A stretch of 64,000 nt of DNA from Thermothelomyces thermophilus ATCC 42464. Its lineage: Eukaryota; Ascomycota; Sordariomycetes; Sordariales; Chaetomiaceae. The notes under the pieces are model-generated. The model saw only the letters and a list, made by a program, of their open reading frames with translations, was not told the origin of the DNA and made no database searches. Both the position numbers and the translations under genes were made by a program. The stretch covers positions 1,550,001-1,614,000 of the forward strand of contig NC_016474.1 in assembly GCF_000226095.1 (NCBI RefSeq), written 5' to 3'. Below, in pieces: positions 33,387-44,800 of this stretch; the first letter of the stretch is position 1; every line of letters begins with the position of its first letter.

Positions 33387-34979
33387 GGCGCCGTCGTCGT
33401 TTCGCGCGTCGCCTGCCTGCCTGCCTGCCGCCACGCTGAGCGGGCGAGCTTCTTCTTTTCCTTCGTGTGCGCGGGTTACGACGCAACGGACGCGCGGGTC
33501 CGAGAATGGATACCAGAACGTTAAAATAAAAAACAAGAAGGTGAACGGCCCCCGGGGGGGGGGGTTGTGTTGCCCTCCCTCTCCCCAGGCCCGATGGTCT
33601 TCAAACAACGATGGGACGGACGGCACGGCTCTTGTGTGCTTCCCCCCCGGTCAGAGCAGTGATTTGCAACAAATCAAACCCCCTCCCCCCACCTTTCCCC
33701 CTGGACAGGCTGTGGTGGCATTGTATGTACTGTGTACTGTACACACATACACTAACTAATCCGTACTTGCAATGGGCGTGCGGGTACACTAGGTAGCTAT
33801 GTGCGCTACTAGTGTACACTACACGAGGTGCCATCGGCTGGATAGCGCCACGGCGCAGCAGGGGATCCTGCGGCGGCTGTACTGTACGGATGTATGTATG
33901 TACTGTGTAATCCGTACTCCCGCACAAATGCTGACGGTCCCTGGCGACCGCTTCTCATTCGCCACTGGACCGCCGATCGGCGGGTTGTGCTTAACCCCCT
34001 GCAGCCACTGATACGCGCCCTGGCACCGTCCGGCAGAGCCTGGCACTTCGCATTGACGTTTTGTTCGTTTAGTGTACGGCGTAGTCGGTGCACGACGGAA
34101 TACTCATTTCGCGCGGATACAAATAGTAGGTTGCTGCAACCAAAGGCGAGGCGCGGGCTTCTAGTCAACGGTTAGTGGTTATTAGTGGATACTCCGGACA
34201 TACACTTTAAAATCCGCGAGTGTGAGCTCGCGGATCGGCACCAATTCCACTGCACCGGAGTGCGTGTTGTAACTCCTGCTGCTATGCTCCCGAGCCAGAG
34301 CGGAAATAATATATAGGTCGGATGCCTCGACATTTTCTTCACTCGGATCGGCATGCAGAGAACCAAGCCACCATGGCATCCGCGTCTGCAAATAGAGAAA
34401 ACAAGAACGAAAACCATGTACAACAGGAAAAAAAGAGCACCGACCTGACGTAGGTTGTCAAGTCGGAGTGTGGCACAGCAGATACTGGACGGCCGAGGTG
34501 TGCGTGTGCGAAACGCTTCCTTGATGCGTACTAGATGCGGCGCGGGTCGGTCGTCGATGTGATGATGATGACTTTGACCTTGCAAAGGCTCTGGAGCCAC
34601 CGCGCGGAGGGTTGGCCGCGTATACTGCTAGCACAGCACTCGAGCCCTGCCTATCTTCTAACACGGCGTCGACATCCTCTAGCGGCCGGCTCGCTCAAAC
34701 TACTACCACCGCTCTTGCTGGGTCATAACTCCCGTGAGGGATAGCGCTCACCGGCGAATGGGTGAAACCGGATCGGCCTTCTTCTTTGGAAGCGTTGCCG
34801 CCCCAGAAGCCAAATCGGTTCTTCTTGTATGGCTCATCCGTGCTATCACTCCTTTATGCCGTTTTTGTTTTTCGTTTCCGTTTCGACCTTCTTTTATCCG
34901 CTAACCAGCTGACTAGACGGATAGCTTGTTTGCTTCTCCAGCGACGTCACTGCCGTCGCCGTCGCCGTCGCCGTCACCG
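33387..34979. other. 1.6 kb intergenic stretch, lectin-like gene / DUS1
   Basis: No gene is supported. The left half should hold the promoter of the lectin-like gene; the right end is the 3' region of DUS1. Simple-sequence motifs cluster at 33720-33920: repeated TGTATGTACTGTG-like units, TACGGATGTATGTATG at about 33885 and GTAATCCGTA at 33907-33916. A hexamer-like GTCGCC repeat occurs at 34945-34985, running into the DUS1 3' end. Confidence 0.5.
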
Positions 34980-36629
34980 TCACCGCCTGGGCAGCAGGCT
35001 CATCCCCACTGCCTCCTTCCTCCGTTTCGCGTCCGCTTCTTCCTTCTCCTCCAGCTCCGCGGCCATCCTCTTTCTTTCCTTTTTGCTCATCTGTACTGCC
35101 CCCCTGGCCAAGGCCTCTTTGGGCAGCGGCCGGACGATGGGCTGGACAACCCACCAAGGACGCTTGCACTCGCGCACCGCGCGAGCCGAGCTGTCCGGAT
35201 CGTCTTCCTCCTCCCCCTCTCCTAACGGCGGGGGCGTGTCCTCTTCGACACTCTTGCCGCCGGTCCTCTCGTATTCGAGCAGGCCCTCGGCAACCTTCTT
35301 CTCCACCATCTTGTAGATGGCCTCGTACATGTCCATCTCTCCGAGCCGCGTCTTGGCGAGCGCGTCCCGCACGTCGTGATGGCGCGAGACAAGGTGCCGC
35401 AACAGGTGGAAGAGGTGCGGCTGCATGCCGATGAAGTTGGCGGCCAGGAGGGCCGGGTTTTCCTTGCCGACCTCGCTCCGGCGCTTCTTGGGTCTCGCTT
35501 CGGGTCCGTCGACGCACGGCAGGACGATCTCCTCGTCCATCCAGGCCGTGTCGTCGCCGGGCACGAAGAGCGGCCTCCTCGGCGGTGGCGGCTTCCTCAG
35601 AACATATTGGTGAATGATGTCGAGGTAACGGCGGAAGACCTCGTCGACGCGCCACCCGCCCTTGCCGTCCTTCCCGCGCCAATAGCCGCGGGGTTCTTGA
35701 CCGACCGGCGGCGGGGGCGCGAAGATACCTGGGTTGCTGAGGTTCCCCTCGGCGCTCATGACGCCGTCCGCTCCGGTCGCCGCGAGGCACTTCTCGAGAT
35801 CTTCGTGCTGGAGTATGTTTCCGTTGGCAAAGAGGACCGTTTCCGGGGGCAGGTTGTCGCGAAGGTAGCGGATCATTTCCCAGTCGGCCAGGCCGGTGAG
35901 ATGGCCCTTTTGCTCACGCAGCCGGCCGTGTACCGTGAGGATGCTGGCGCCCGCGCTGAGCACGTTCTGGGCATATTTGAGGGTCGCCTCCTTTGTTTCG
36001 AGAATACGGATCTTGGCCGTCACGGGGATCTCGAGGTTCTCGTGGAGAGTCTTGATCAGCTGGTGTATCAGCTCCTGGTCCTCCTGCAGGAACGAGCCGT
36101 ACCGGCCCTTCTTGGCGATGTTCTGAGGGCAGCCAAGGTTGAGGTCGACCGCGTCACAGTACGGAGCGACCAACTTCGCGGCGCTGAGGAGCGCCTGCGG
36201 GTCGTTGGCGCAGAACTGAACGAAGAAGGGACGGTCGATGGCGGGGTTGCCGTCGAGGAAGAGCTCGTTCGAGTCGGGCTTGGTCGGCTGGAAGTGCTGG
36301 TCGCGGTACTTTTGGCTCTCGGTAAAGAGGCGAGCGTGAAACATGGGCGAGTACGCTAGTAGGCTCGACCTCTCCGACTCCGGGAGGAATGACCGCGAGA
36401 GCATGCGCCAGGCCTGGCATATCGCAGAACTCTAGTTAGCCTCCCCACAGCAGCAGAGTGGTCGAAAACGGGGATCGTCGGAGAGACCGACAAACTCGGA
36501 CTGGTCCACCATCGGAGCGACGATGTATTTGGGCGAGCCGATGCTCTCGTAGAAGGCGCGGCCATGGAGCTTCGGTTTCTTGACCGCAGCCGCAGCCGCA
36601 GCCGCTGGCGTCGCAGCGGAGGAGGCCAT
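34980..36629 (-). CDS. DUS1: tRNA-dihydrouridine synthase, Dus1 family
   Basis: Flavoenzyme reducing uridines in tRNA; Dus1 modifies U16/U17 of cytoplasmic tRNAs in yeast. Exons: 36629-36492 and 36413-34980, with a 78-nt intron; 523 residues. The FMN-binding TIM barrel covers about 30-300: SPKYIVAPMVDQSEFAWRML across the splice, FFVQFCANDPQ, VDLNLGCPQNIAKKGRYGSF with catalytic C141, ITVHGR-type LTVHGRLREQKG, LFANGNI and GVMSAEGNL. A helical domain follows (MQPHLFHLLRHLVSRHHDVR), then an acidic linker and a basic C-terminal tail (MSKKERKRMAAELEEKEEAD) that may help RNA binding or nuclear entry. The first in-frame ATG is 36629; the frame extends upstream only from a TTG. The donor GTCGGT is weak but gives the conserved sequence. 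Confidence 0.93.
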
Positions 36630-39154
36630 GGTCGAGAACAATGACCTCGATCGGCCAACCGGCCACACCCGCGCAATCGACGCGCCGAGTCCGGAAAACA
36701 AACCGGCCGCCAGGGTCTCTCTCTTTTTTTTTTTTCTTTTCTTTTCTTTTTTTTTTTTTGTTTTTAGTCGGACTCGTACAGAGTGTTTGCGCGACCAGGT
36801 TCACGATGAAATGTCGAGGGTGGCCCGTTTCTATGTATCCTGCCAAACCCCGAGCAAGGGAAAAAAAAAAAGTTGAGGGAAGCACTCGCCTTCTCTGCAA
36901 GGCTGAACAAACCCCACCATCCGCCCTGACGAACCGCTCGTTACAATTGGCCACAGGGTCAGCATGGAGCGCTGAGTGATGCAATTCCCCTGCTGGAGAG
37001 CTGACACGAGGCAACCAATAGGTAACTAATTTAGTTCAGCCACTGGCGGAACTCAGGTACGGTATGTACTGTATGTATGTACAAGTATGTCCTGTACCAC
37101 GTGTACTGTACTGTACGTACACTACCCCGCCTACAAATTCCAAGGGATACCTCGTTACCAAGCGCGCCTGTAACGTAAATACGTATTACAGTAACGTACA
37201 CAATCACTCCAAGGGCCTCGAGCAACAGACCCAGCACCCCGCTGCTTACACCTGCAACTGTGGTCTCCCTTTCACCACTGTGGACACCACTACTGCGTCA
37301 AGGAACGCCACACGAATATCAGACTGCGTGACGAAAGAAAAGAGAAAAACCAACCGCCGCTAAGAATGCTTGGATTCTCGTATCCGACCCGGATGAACGA
37401 GCATTGGAACGAGCAACACAACTTCCACTTGCCCCTATCATCCAATCGTGCCCCACCCGTTCAAAGCCCTCTCCTCTAAATGATGCCATGCGGCGTGACC
37501 ACGCCGGAAAGAATGCAGCACACCATCCATCAACTCCCCTCCCGAGGAGAGGACGTCTCATAGCCAACTAAAATGGCTCTTAGGTAGACGCTAAATATAT
37601 CCATCCATCCATCCCCTCCCGAGGAAACAAGACGAAAACCAAAGAAACACCCGGTGCCGAATTCCAAGAAGAAAAGGGCAAAACGGGGGGTGGGGGGAAG
37701 GGGCCATTCCAGCAAGAGTTAAACAAGTACTGTACATACATCCGTAGTGGAAGGGGATTTTGGCGGGGCGCTGTACTGTACTGTACTTGGAAATATGGAA
37801 GCAGAATCCATTACGTGGAAGTGGTGAGGCAGAGACCTGGAGTTCTGTGCTGCTTACTTTCCTTCGTAAACTCTCAAACGGTCTACTAACCTTACTTACC
37901 TAGGTGACGTAGGCCGTTCGGTATAGCCAGCCTGGTAGGTTCGTATACCTTACTCGTGAGCACAATAACTATCTCGGCGTGCTGCTATCATAACAGCCCT
38001 CCAATCTCGCGCTTCCAACACCCTCAACGTATAATGCAGCTACTGTGTAACTCTCTGTACCTCATTGCAACGGGAGTCTTCGTGTGATTGATTCCTGGCC
38101 ATCTTCGCACACTCACCGAGGAATGCGCGCAGAAACCAAAAGGGGCGAGCCAGTTGCACTGCTTTCCACGCGATAGACATCTAAGAGATCGAAATGTCTC
38201 GCTAAATATTTTCCATTTTGTGCTTTCCATATTCCTTTCTAACTAAGCCGATCGACAACGAAGCAGCGATGATGACGGCAGCGCAGACGTTGAATATCTG
38301 ACACCGAACAAGACGGCCAAACTAACACAAAAAAATATGGAGGGAAGACTGTAGGAGAAGAGAGCAAATAACTTGAGAGGAACAAAGATGAATGAACCCA
38401 TGATTAAGCCTCCCCATTGACATAGATGATAGACCGCTCCGACACGAGCCCCGTCTGAAACAAAAAGAAAAAAAAAACCAGAGTTGTCTTCGGCGAGAAT
38501 CACGAGACCCGGATGAAAAGGGAAACCGACGACACAGACAAATGTCGTGTGCATGAAGAAACGCTGAGACGCGTTTAAGTCCTCCATGTCGCCGTCTTTC
38601 GGTGTCGCCGTATGAACAGATAAACTCCGTCAGATCGCCGCGCCGCTGAAAGAGGCTGAAGCCCCTCCTCACCCATTGTCGCCACTGCTTGCTGCCTCGT
38701 ACCACTATCACTATCCTCGCAGACGCTTATCCATCGCCATCCGCTCAACCTCCCATCATATCCGAGCACTTCCGCTTCAATCCTGGGCCGGCGCGCATCG
38801 GCGCAGAAAGTTCCGGCCCGAAAAGACGCTGATCGACGATAAAAAAATAAATACCAGACGAGGCCGACCGAGTACTGTGTGCAATTAAAGAATCGCTGTG
38901 CTGCGCTGTGCAAGATTCTAGCCGCATAGGACTGTCGAGATCGAAATGCTTCAGAAAAAAAAAAAAAACGAGGAAGAGAAAAAAACGCCCTGACACCGAA
39001 CAATGCTGTCCCCGAAACAGAAGAAACGCCGCGGTAAATGTAAAACCCGCTCAAACACGCGGCAGAATATCACCGCCCCCATGTACCGAAGGGCAAAATA
39101 TCGTAACTGAGCCGAGAGGGAGAAGGCTGCGGCGGCACACACCATGTACCTGCA
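36630..39154. other. 2.5 kb gene-free stretch between DUS1 and BNI4-like gene
   Basis: The frames here are short and mutually overlapping; none resembles a known protein. The first 300 bp should be the DUS1 promoter, with T-rich tracts at 36721-36763. Motifs of the TGTACTGTACGTAC type occur at 37060-37120 and 37730-37790. The 38.2-39.1 kb part is AT-richer with A-tracts (38468-38477, 38956-38969), and is probably the 3' flank of the BNI4-like gene. A noncoding transcript cannot be excluded. Confidence 0.45.
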
Positions 39155-41826
39155 TCAGAAGAAGTGCGTGTAGATTTTCGAGTTCTCATGAACCTCCATT
39201 TCCTGTTTTAAGTTGAGAAGCCGGTCAGCACATCATATTCCTCATAGTGAGCCAGTACTGTCTGCTCATGAATTTTTCGACACTCACCATCTTGAACGAG
39301 TTCAGCTCTTCTTTGATCTGCTGAGCCAGCATCGGCGTCAGGCGATTGCAAGTAGCAATATCACCGCGACGGTCATACTCCTGGCTCGGCCACGTCTCAA
39401 AGAAGACAATCCGCGGGCTGAAAGTCGTGCAGCGCTTCGTGCTCTGCGGCGTACCGGGCGTCGCCTTGTTGTTGCTGTTGTTGTTGTTGTTGTTGTCCTG
39501 ACGAAGCCTGAGCGCCGAGACGAAGTAGTCCTCGCTGCCAATCGTCACGGCTCCCGGCCGCCGGTGGCCTTGCGAGTCCTCGTTAGGGGTGCTGGGGGCG
39601 CTGGAGTTCGGCGAATCTGTGACCGATGGGACGCTGGGCAAATCAAATGCAGAACCCCTGGTGTCCGAGGGCCGAGGCGACGGGCTCGAGGAGCCAGTGC
39701 GATCTGAGACCGTCAGTTTGGCCAAAGGGCACGGATTCCAGGGCCAGTCAGTCAACTTACTCTTCAAGATCCCCTTGCGAACGGCTGCCAGGACTTCGGC
39801 CCGCTCCTTCTCGCCCCCCACAATGCTCTTGCGCGCTTTCGTGCTATCCGTCTCGGAGCTCCCTGCGCGTTCCGCCTCGACCACCGGCACTTTAGCCGCG
39901 TCGATCGAGTTCCGTTCCAACCGCGGGAACCCAGTACCGCCACCTTGCGCCTTGGGGTCGGCGCTGACGTTGACCCGTTCCCTCTCAGCCTCGGCGGTGA
40001 TCATGGAGACAGATGACTGTGTCGCTGCCACCGGGGGTTCGTCTGCCGCCGGAGTTCCGACGATCGACTTTGGTCTGAAAAGCCCAACGAGCGATCGGGT
40101 TCCCTTCTTCATGCCACGGCCCATCTTCCGAATCATAATCGAGGCCGAGGACGCCGTGGATGAAATCGAGAGGTTATCCGTGGATCCATGGAAGAATCTC
40201 CCTCCCGAGTAGATGTTGTTGCCGATCCCGGCAGCCTCTTGCCGCTCGGCGATCCGTGCCTGCTCCTCGTCAAGAGCGTCGTCCGCAGTCCGGTCCTTGT
40301 GAAGTTTCCCAGCCCCATTGTCCGCAGCTTCGCTGTCATTCGCGGCTTTTCTGAACTCGGCAGCGCTCCCGAATGAGAACGCGCGGCGGAGCCGCGAAGT
40401 CTTGCTCTTGGACTTGCCTCTCTTCTCGTTGATCGCCGCCAACTGCTTGGCAGCCGGACTCTCAGAACGAGGTGGCGACGCCGGTTCCTGCGTCGCCGAG
40501 CCAGGAGCATCCGCGACCTGGTCGCTCTCCCCCGCCGTGTCCATTGTCACGGGCTTCGAGAGCGGCGACGGGGTTGGGGCGCGTTTGGCGTGCGCGGCAT
40601 CGGTAGACGAGGTTCGCGGTGGAATACTGACGACGCGCGAAGAATCTTGGCCAGCGGCACCAGCACCAGCCGGGTCCGGGGAAGGAGACATGGTGGGGCT
40701 GGCAGCGGCATCGGAACCGTTGCGGTTGGCGGACTAAATCGGAAAAGGAGAAATTCGTGTTAATGCTGAACGTCGAGGAGGCAGGGCGCCGTTCATGATT
40801 GGACAATCGGCCGGGGGAAATGGTGCAGGCAAAGAAGGGAAGGAGGCGGGAACTTACAGAAGAGGGGGAGGCATTTGCCTCGGCGATTCGGCCATTCCCG
40901 GCCTGCTCATCATTGCTGGTTTTGTCGCCGGTCTTTTGAGAATTACCAGTCTTGCCTACCTTGCCGTCCGAATCCGCGTTCCTGGGGTGGTTTGACTCTG
41001 CCAGCTGCTTAAGCTCGTGCGGGGTTTGGCTAATGGGAAAGCCGGGAGAATCCAACGCGGGCATACTGCGCCGGCGGACCCTCCTGAATTCACCGTGGGG
41101 TTGATTGTGAGAAAACCCTGCGTCGTCAATCGCTGATCCAGACGCTGAGCCGACAAAGCTGTTTGGCCGATTTGAAACGGCCGAGTGTGGGACCCGTAGT
41201 TGGGCGCTAGTTGCTGCGCCCGTCGCCGTTCCCGTTGAATCTCCACGTAATGTCGACCGCCTATACCTCTCCGGCGCCGTCCGAAGAGGAGCTGCGGGCG
41301 CAAGCGACGACTGCGGCGTCGTTGAGCCATTGCTCGATTGGGAGACTCGCGGCGAAGTCGAAGGCCTCGTGGTGCCGGGGACCGGTAAGCCGGAGTCGTC
41401 GCGAGTGCCAACGCCCATCTGCGAACCGTAGTTCGCAGTGCTAGGGAGGTTGGTCATGGACGCACTCGCCGAGTACCAGGGCCGGGCTACCGCAGGCTGT
41501 AGGTAATCGAGGGACTGCATAGTCGGAACCGCTGGCGAAGAGGTCGTCCGCTGCGTCCTGGACTGTTGCCAAGACGCCGCCGGGTTATGGTTGGACGTGC
41601 CTCTGCGGTGATATTGTTGTGTAGCGCCCGAGCCGCCATGATACATGGCTGGCGCGGTGTTCGAAGGTAAACCGTGATGGCTGTGTCTGTGGGAGTTCCC
41701 AGAAGCGAATGAAGTGCCGGACTGGGCCGGAAGCGACTGCAGCATTCCCGAAGCTGACGATGGTCGTGTCTGAAGCCCCGTAACTGTTCCCGACGAATGA
41801 GGATAGCCCTGCACAAGGGCTGCCAT
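39155..41826 (-). CDS. BNI4: Bni4-like protein phosphatase 1 scaffold
   Basis: Yeast Bni4 tethers the phosphatase Glc7 and chitin synthase machinery at the bud neck; filamentous homologs are thought to act at septa or growth sites. Exons: 41826-40858, 40733-39761, 39703-39288, 39202-39155; 801 residues. The first 700 residues are mostly disordered Ser/Pro/Thr-rich sequence with a basic block (MIRKMGRGMKKGTRSLVGLF) near 510. Conservation is strongest at the end: RKGILK spliced to NRTGSSSP, then FSPRIVFFETWPSQEYDRR at about 742-760, which contains an RVxF-type docking motif (RIVF, 745-748), followed by RLTPMLAQQIKEELNSFKM. The last exon is only 16 codons and gives EMEVHENSKIYTHFF. The 57-nt third intron is in frame, so retention would add 19 residues. 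The Bni4 call rests on the C-terminus. Confidence 0.87.
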
Positions 41827-44800
41827 GGCGTATCGGTGCGAGGTTCAACAACGCCGTGGTACAAAGGAAAGATCTTCTGCAGCCCCGAGGTGTAAGGTCT
41901 GCTCGGAAGGTGGTCGAAAGTGAGACGGTGGAGATTAGGTGGCTCGGATCGGTAGGATTCCTGCTCGGTGCAACCCGTTAGTTCAAACAACGCATAACAG
42001 GACGGCTTCGCCGCCGAGTTAACCGGCGCTGGGAGGCAGCAACGCCGCAGAGCTGCTTTCCGGCCGAAGTGAAGAGAAACCACCAAAAAAGACAAAAAAA
42101 AAGAAACAAAAAAAAAAAAAACCACGCACCTGCCAATCCCGGAGTTGGAGGCAGAGAGATATGGTAATAGGGTTTCGAATTAGGGTAAGGAAACCTTCAA
42201 CAAATGTGTCACACTAGAATCGAAGGACGCCTGCGGCCAAGCAAAGGAAGACTGGCCCGTCGTTCGTCTCAGAGAAGCAGCCCACTGTTACCGCAGACGG
42301 CCTGTCAATCTGAGACTTCGTCGGGAGGTGGGAGTGCCCGCGAGTGACGCTGGCAAATTCGGCCGCTATACGCAGAACATCGGGACGTTCAAATGGTGGT
42401 GCCCGTGGCAGAGGTACGCGGAGCGAGCGGGATCGGTTGTTTTCTTTTTTTGTTTTATTTCTCTTTGTTTCTTTCTTTTTTTGGTTGGGAGATTGTGGCC
42501 GATTCGCGTCGAACCCAGAAGATAATGGCGGGAACAGAATGGAAAATGCTCGGCCGAACAGCAGCGATGTGGGAAAAAACGGAACGGTCGTGGCAAGAAG
42601 TTGGCGGTACGATGGAAACAGCAGTGAAGCGAAGAAATGGCGTTCCAGAGGGCCAAAAAAAAAATGTGTTGGCACAAGGGGGGACGAGGCACCACGACTT
42701 TCTTGCTCGAGGTTGCCCAAAATCAGGAGGCTGCAGGTCGGCTTTGTGACAGAGGCCTGAGAGACCGGACGGCAGCTCGTCCAGAAGAGGAGTCTCAAAT
42801 CAGATGCCGGAGCACGTGGTGATGAAGTGATGAGACAGGAAAAAAGGGAAGAAGAAATGAAAGACTGAACGACTGAGCGGGATTCGGGGGGTGCGTGAAC
42901 GGAAGTGTTGTGTGCAGGGCGACCTGGAAGTTTCGATCGAGAGAGTACGGGATAAGCTCTGGGGTCACGACGGTTTTCGGCGAGTGGGAACACTTACTAG
43001 CGTACTGTACCTAAGCTAGGCCATCGGCCGACAGGCTGGGCAACGGTGGTGCACACGCCAGCGACGCGGGAGCCCCTGGAACGCATTCGGTGGCTCTTCC
43101 CGTTACTACACTAGTAGTTAGTTGGCTCGCGGCCAGAAAATCCAAGACATCCCATGCAGCTCCCAAGGTCCACCGGCCGAGACTCCACTAGACGCATCAA
43201 TCTGGACACGCCGTAATTAGTTACAGAGTACGGCGTAATGCCTGGTAAGATCCTACACTAGTGGATGTTACGGATTACATTTACAAACCAGGCCCCAGGG
43301 ACCTCGCTTCCTTTCTTCATTCGACCATCATTTCGTCCTGCGAGAGGGCACCATCCTCGCGTTGCATTCCGTCCAGCCAACGCCGGGAAGGGTCTCAGTC
43401 GTCAATGCCCGCCTCCGCAATGGGATGTACGGCCTCGGCTTGAGGCAATAACACGGGAGGGCTCAGGTTGGTCGCACCCCACGAACCTGTATATTGTTTG
43501 CATTTCTGAACCGGCTACCGGGTGGTCGCCATCTCTTGTTTTCATGTTTCATCATCTCATCTTCATCTCATCTCAGTCAGATCCTGCCCTTTTCTCACAG
43601 GGTCCTTCCCCGTTTTCAGGAGCGCTCCCTTTTTTTCCATTGTTGACACGGGCCCCGACGGATGGGCGCTGTGATTGGCCGATTTGGCAGATGAACGCCG
43701 CTACTTGCACTGTGGCATTGACCAGCTCCGCGCGACATGAGCAGGGCATCTGCTGCGGCGAGATGTTCAGCGCCGGGGGGAAGGAAGGGGGAGAGGAGCA
43801 AGGGAGCACAAACTGGTTGTACCGAAGTAACTCTCCAGACTCCAACTTTACCCTTTGCATGCATTTTTTCTCGATGCAATCGACTGTGGGTTAGATGATT
43901 TAATTTAGATCATCGCCCGAAGCCCAGAGTGTACTATGTAGCTACGGAATAATCTGTCCACCGTGCGCCCCGCCGCACTTTCGAATTCTTGAGGTCATCT
44001 CAACTTGGCTGCTCTTCTTTCTGTCCCTGACACGATGGAGCAGCCGGGCTGCAGACAGCACGAGCATTGCGGGGCAACGAATCGCGTTATTTGGCTGAGT
44101 GGCGCAAATGGAGAGATCCCGGACGGCTCACTGCGGAAGAGAGAGAGAGAGAGAGAGAGAACCCCTGCCGTGTCATCTCGTGTTGCATCCAGAAACACTT
44201 TCGGGTCGAACAATGCCCATTTCTGTCGCTTGTCCGTTGCCGCAATTCGTGAGTGAGCTCGCTCAAACTTCGGAGCAATCGTGGCGGTGTCAGGCGACTT
44301 GGTCTGCGTCACCGAGGTCCCACCTCGCCAAACGAACGGGGTTTGCGCTCTCTCAATTCCTTTGTCGAATAGCCAACTCGGGCCATCGAGATGGCACGTT
44401 CCGAGGCGGCAGGCGATCCTGCTGCACGTAAAAGGGAGATGCCGCAAACAAGCGGCGAAGCGAGGCACGACTGCAGCTGTCCTGCAACCATGTTTATGCT
44501 CCCGGCGCGTGCTGCAGTCCAGCCGTGGCTGCCCGAAAGTTGCTGAGTGGCCTGGGTATTTTACTCGAGCAACTAACTGCCTTGTCCGTAGCCGAAAAGG
44601 GAACTAACTGGATTCGACCCCAGACGCTGCTTTTTCTCCGGTCTCAAGTACCGAGTGTACTCTGGTAAAGCGATCGCGCGAGCAAGCAACAGCACACTCG
44701 CTGCGGCTGGCCCCAATCTGGTTCGGGTCCTGAGCGAAGACGCGAGATGTGATCCATTCGAAGAAATAACTAATCAAATAACATAAATAAAATAAATGAA

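Noticed and set aside
35376-36359. 327-codon + strand frame opposite DUS1
   Set aside because: Antisense shadow of a conserved enzyme exon.
36630-36701. N-terminal extension of DUS1 resembling a mitochondrial presequence
   Set aside because: The frame opens only with TTG at 36701; the first ATG is 36629, so no dual-targeting claim is made.
42214-42993. 259-codon - strand frame upstream of the BNI4-like gene
   Set aside because: Contains long Lys/Ser/Phe simple stretches from T- and A-tracts and no domain; more likely leader or promoter DNA.
43265-43894. 209-codon + strand frame
   Set aside because: No signal peptide, domain or splice context; composition typical of random open frame.
44540-44630. 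tRNA-like segment with GGATTCGACCCC and a following T-run
   Set aside because: The presumed T-arm does not pair as a canonical 5-bp stem and no acceptor, D or anticodon arms could be drawn.
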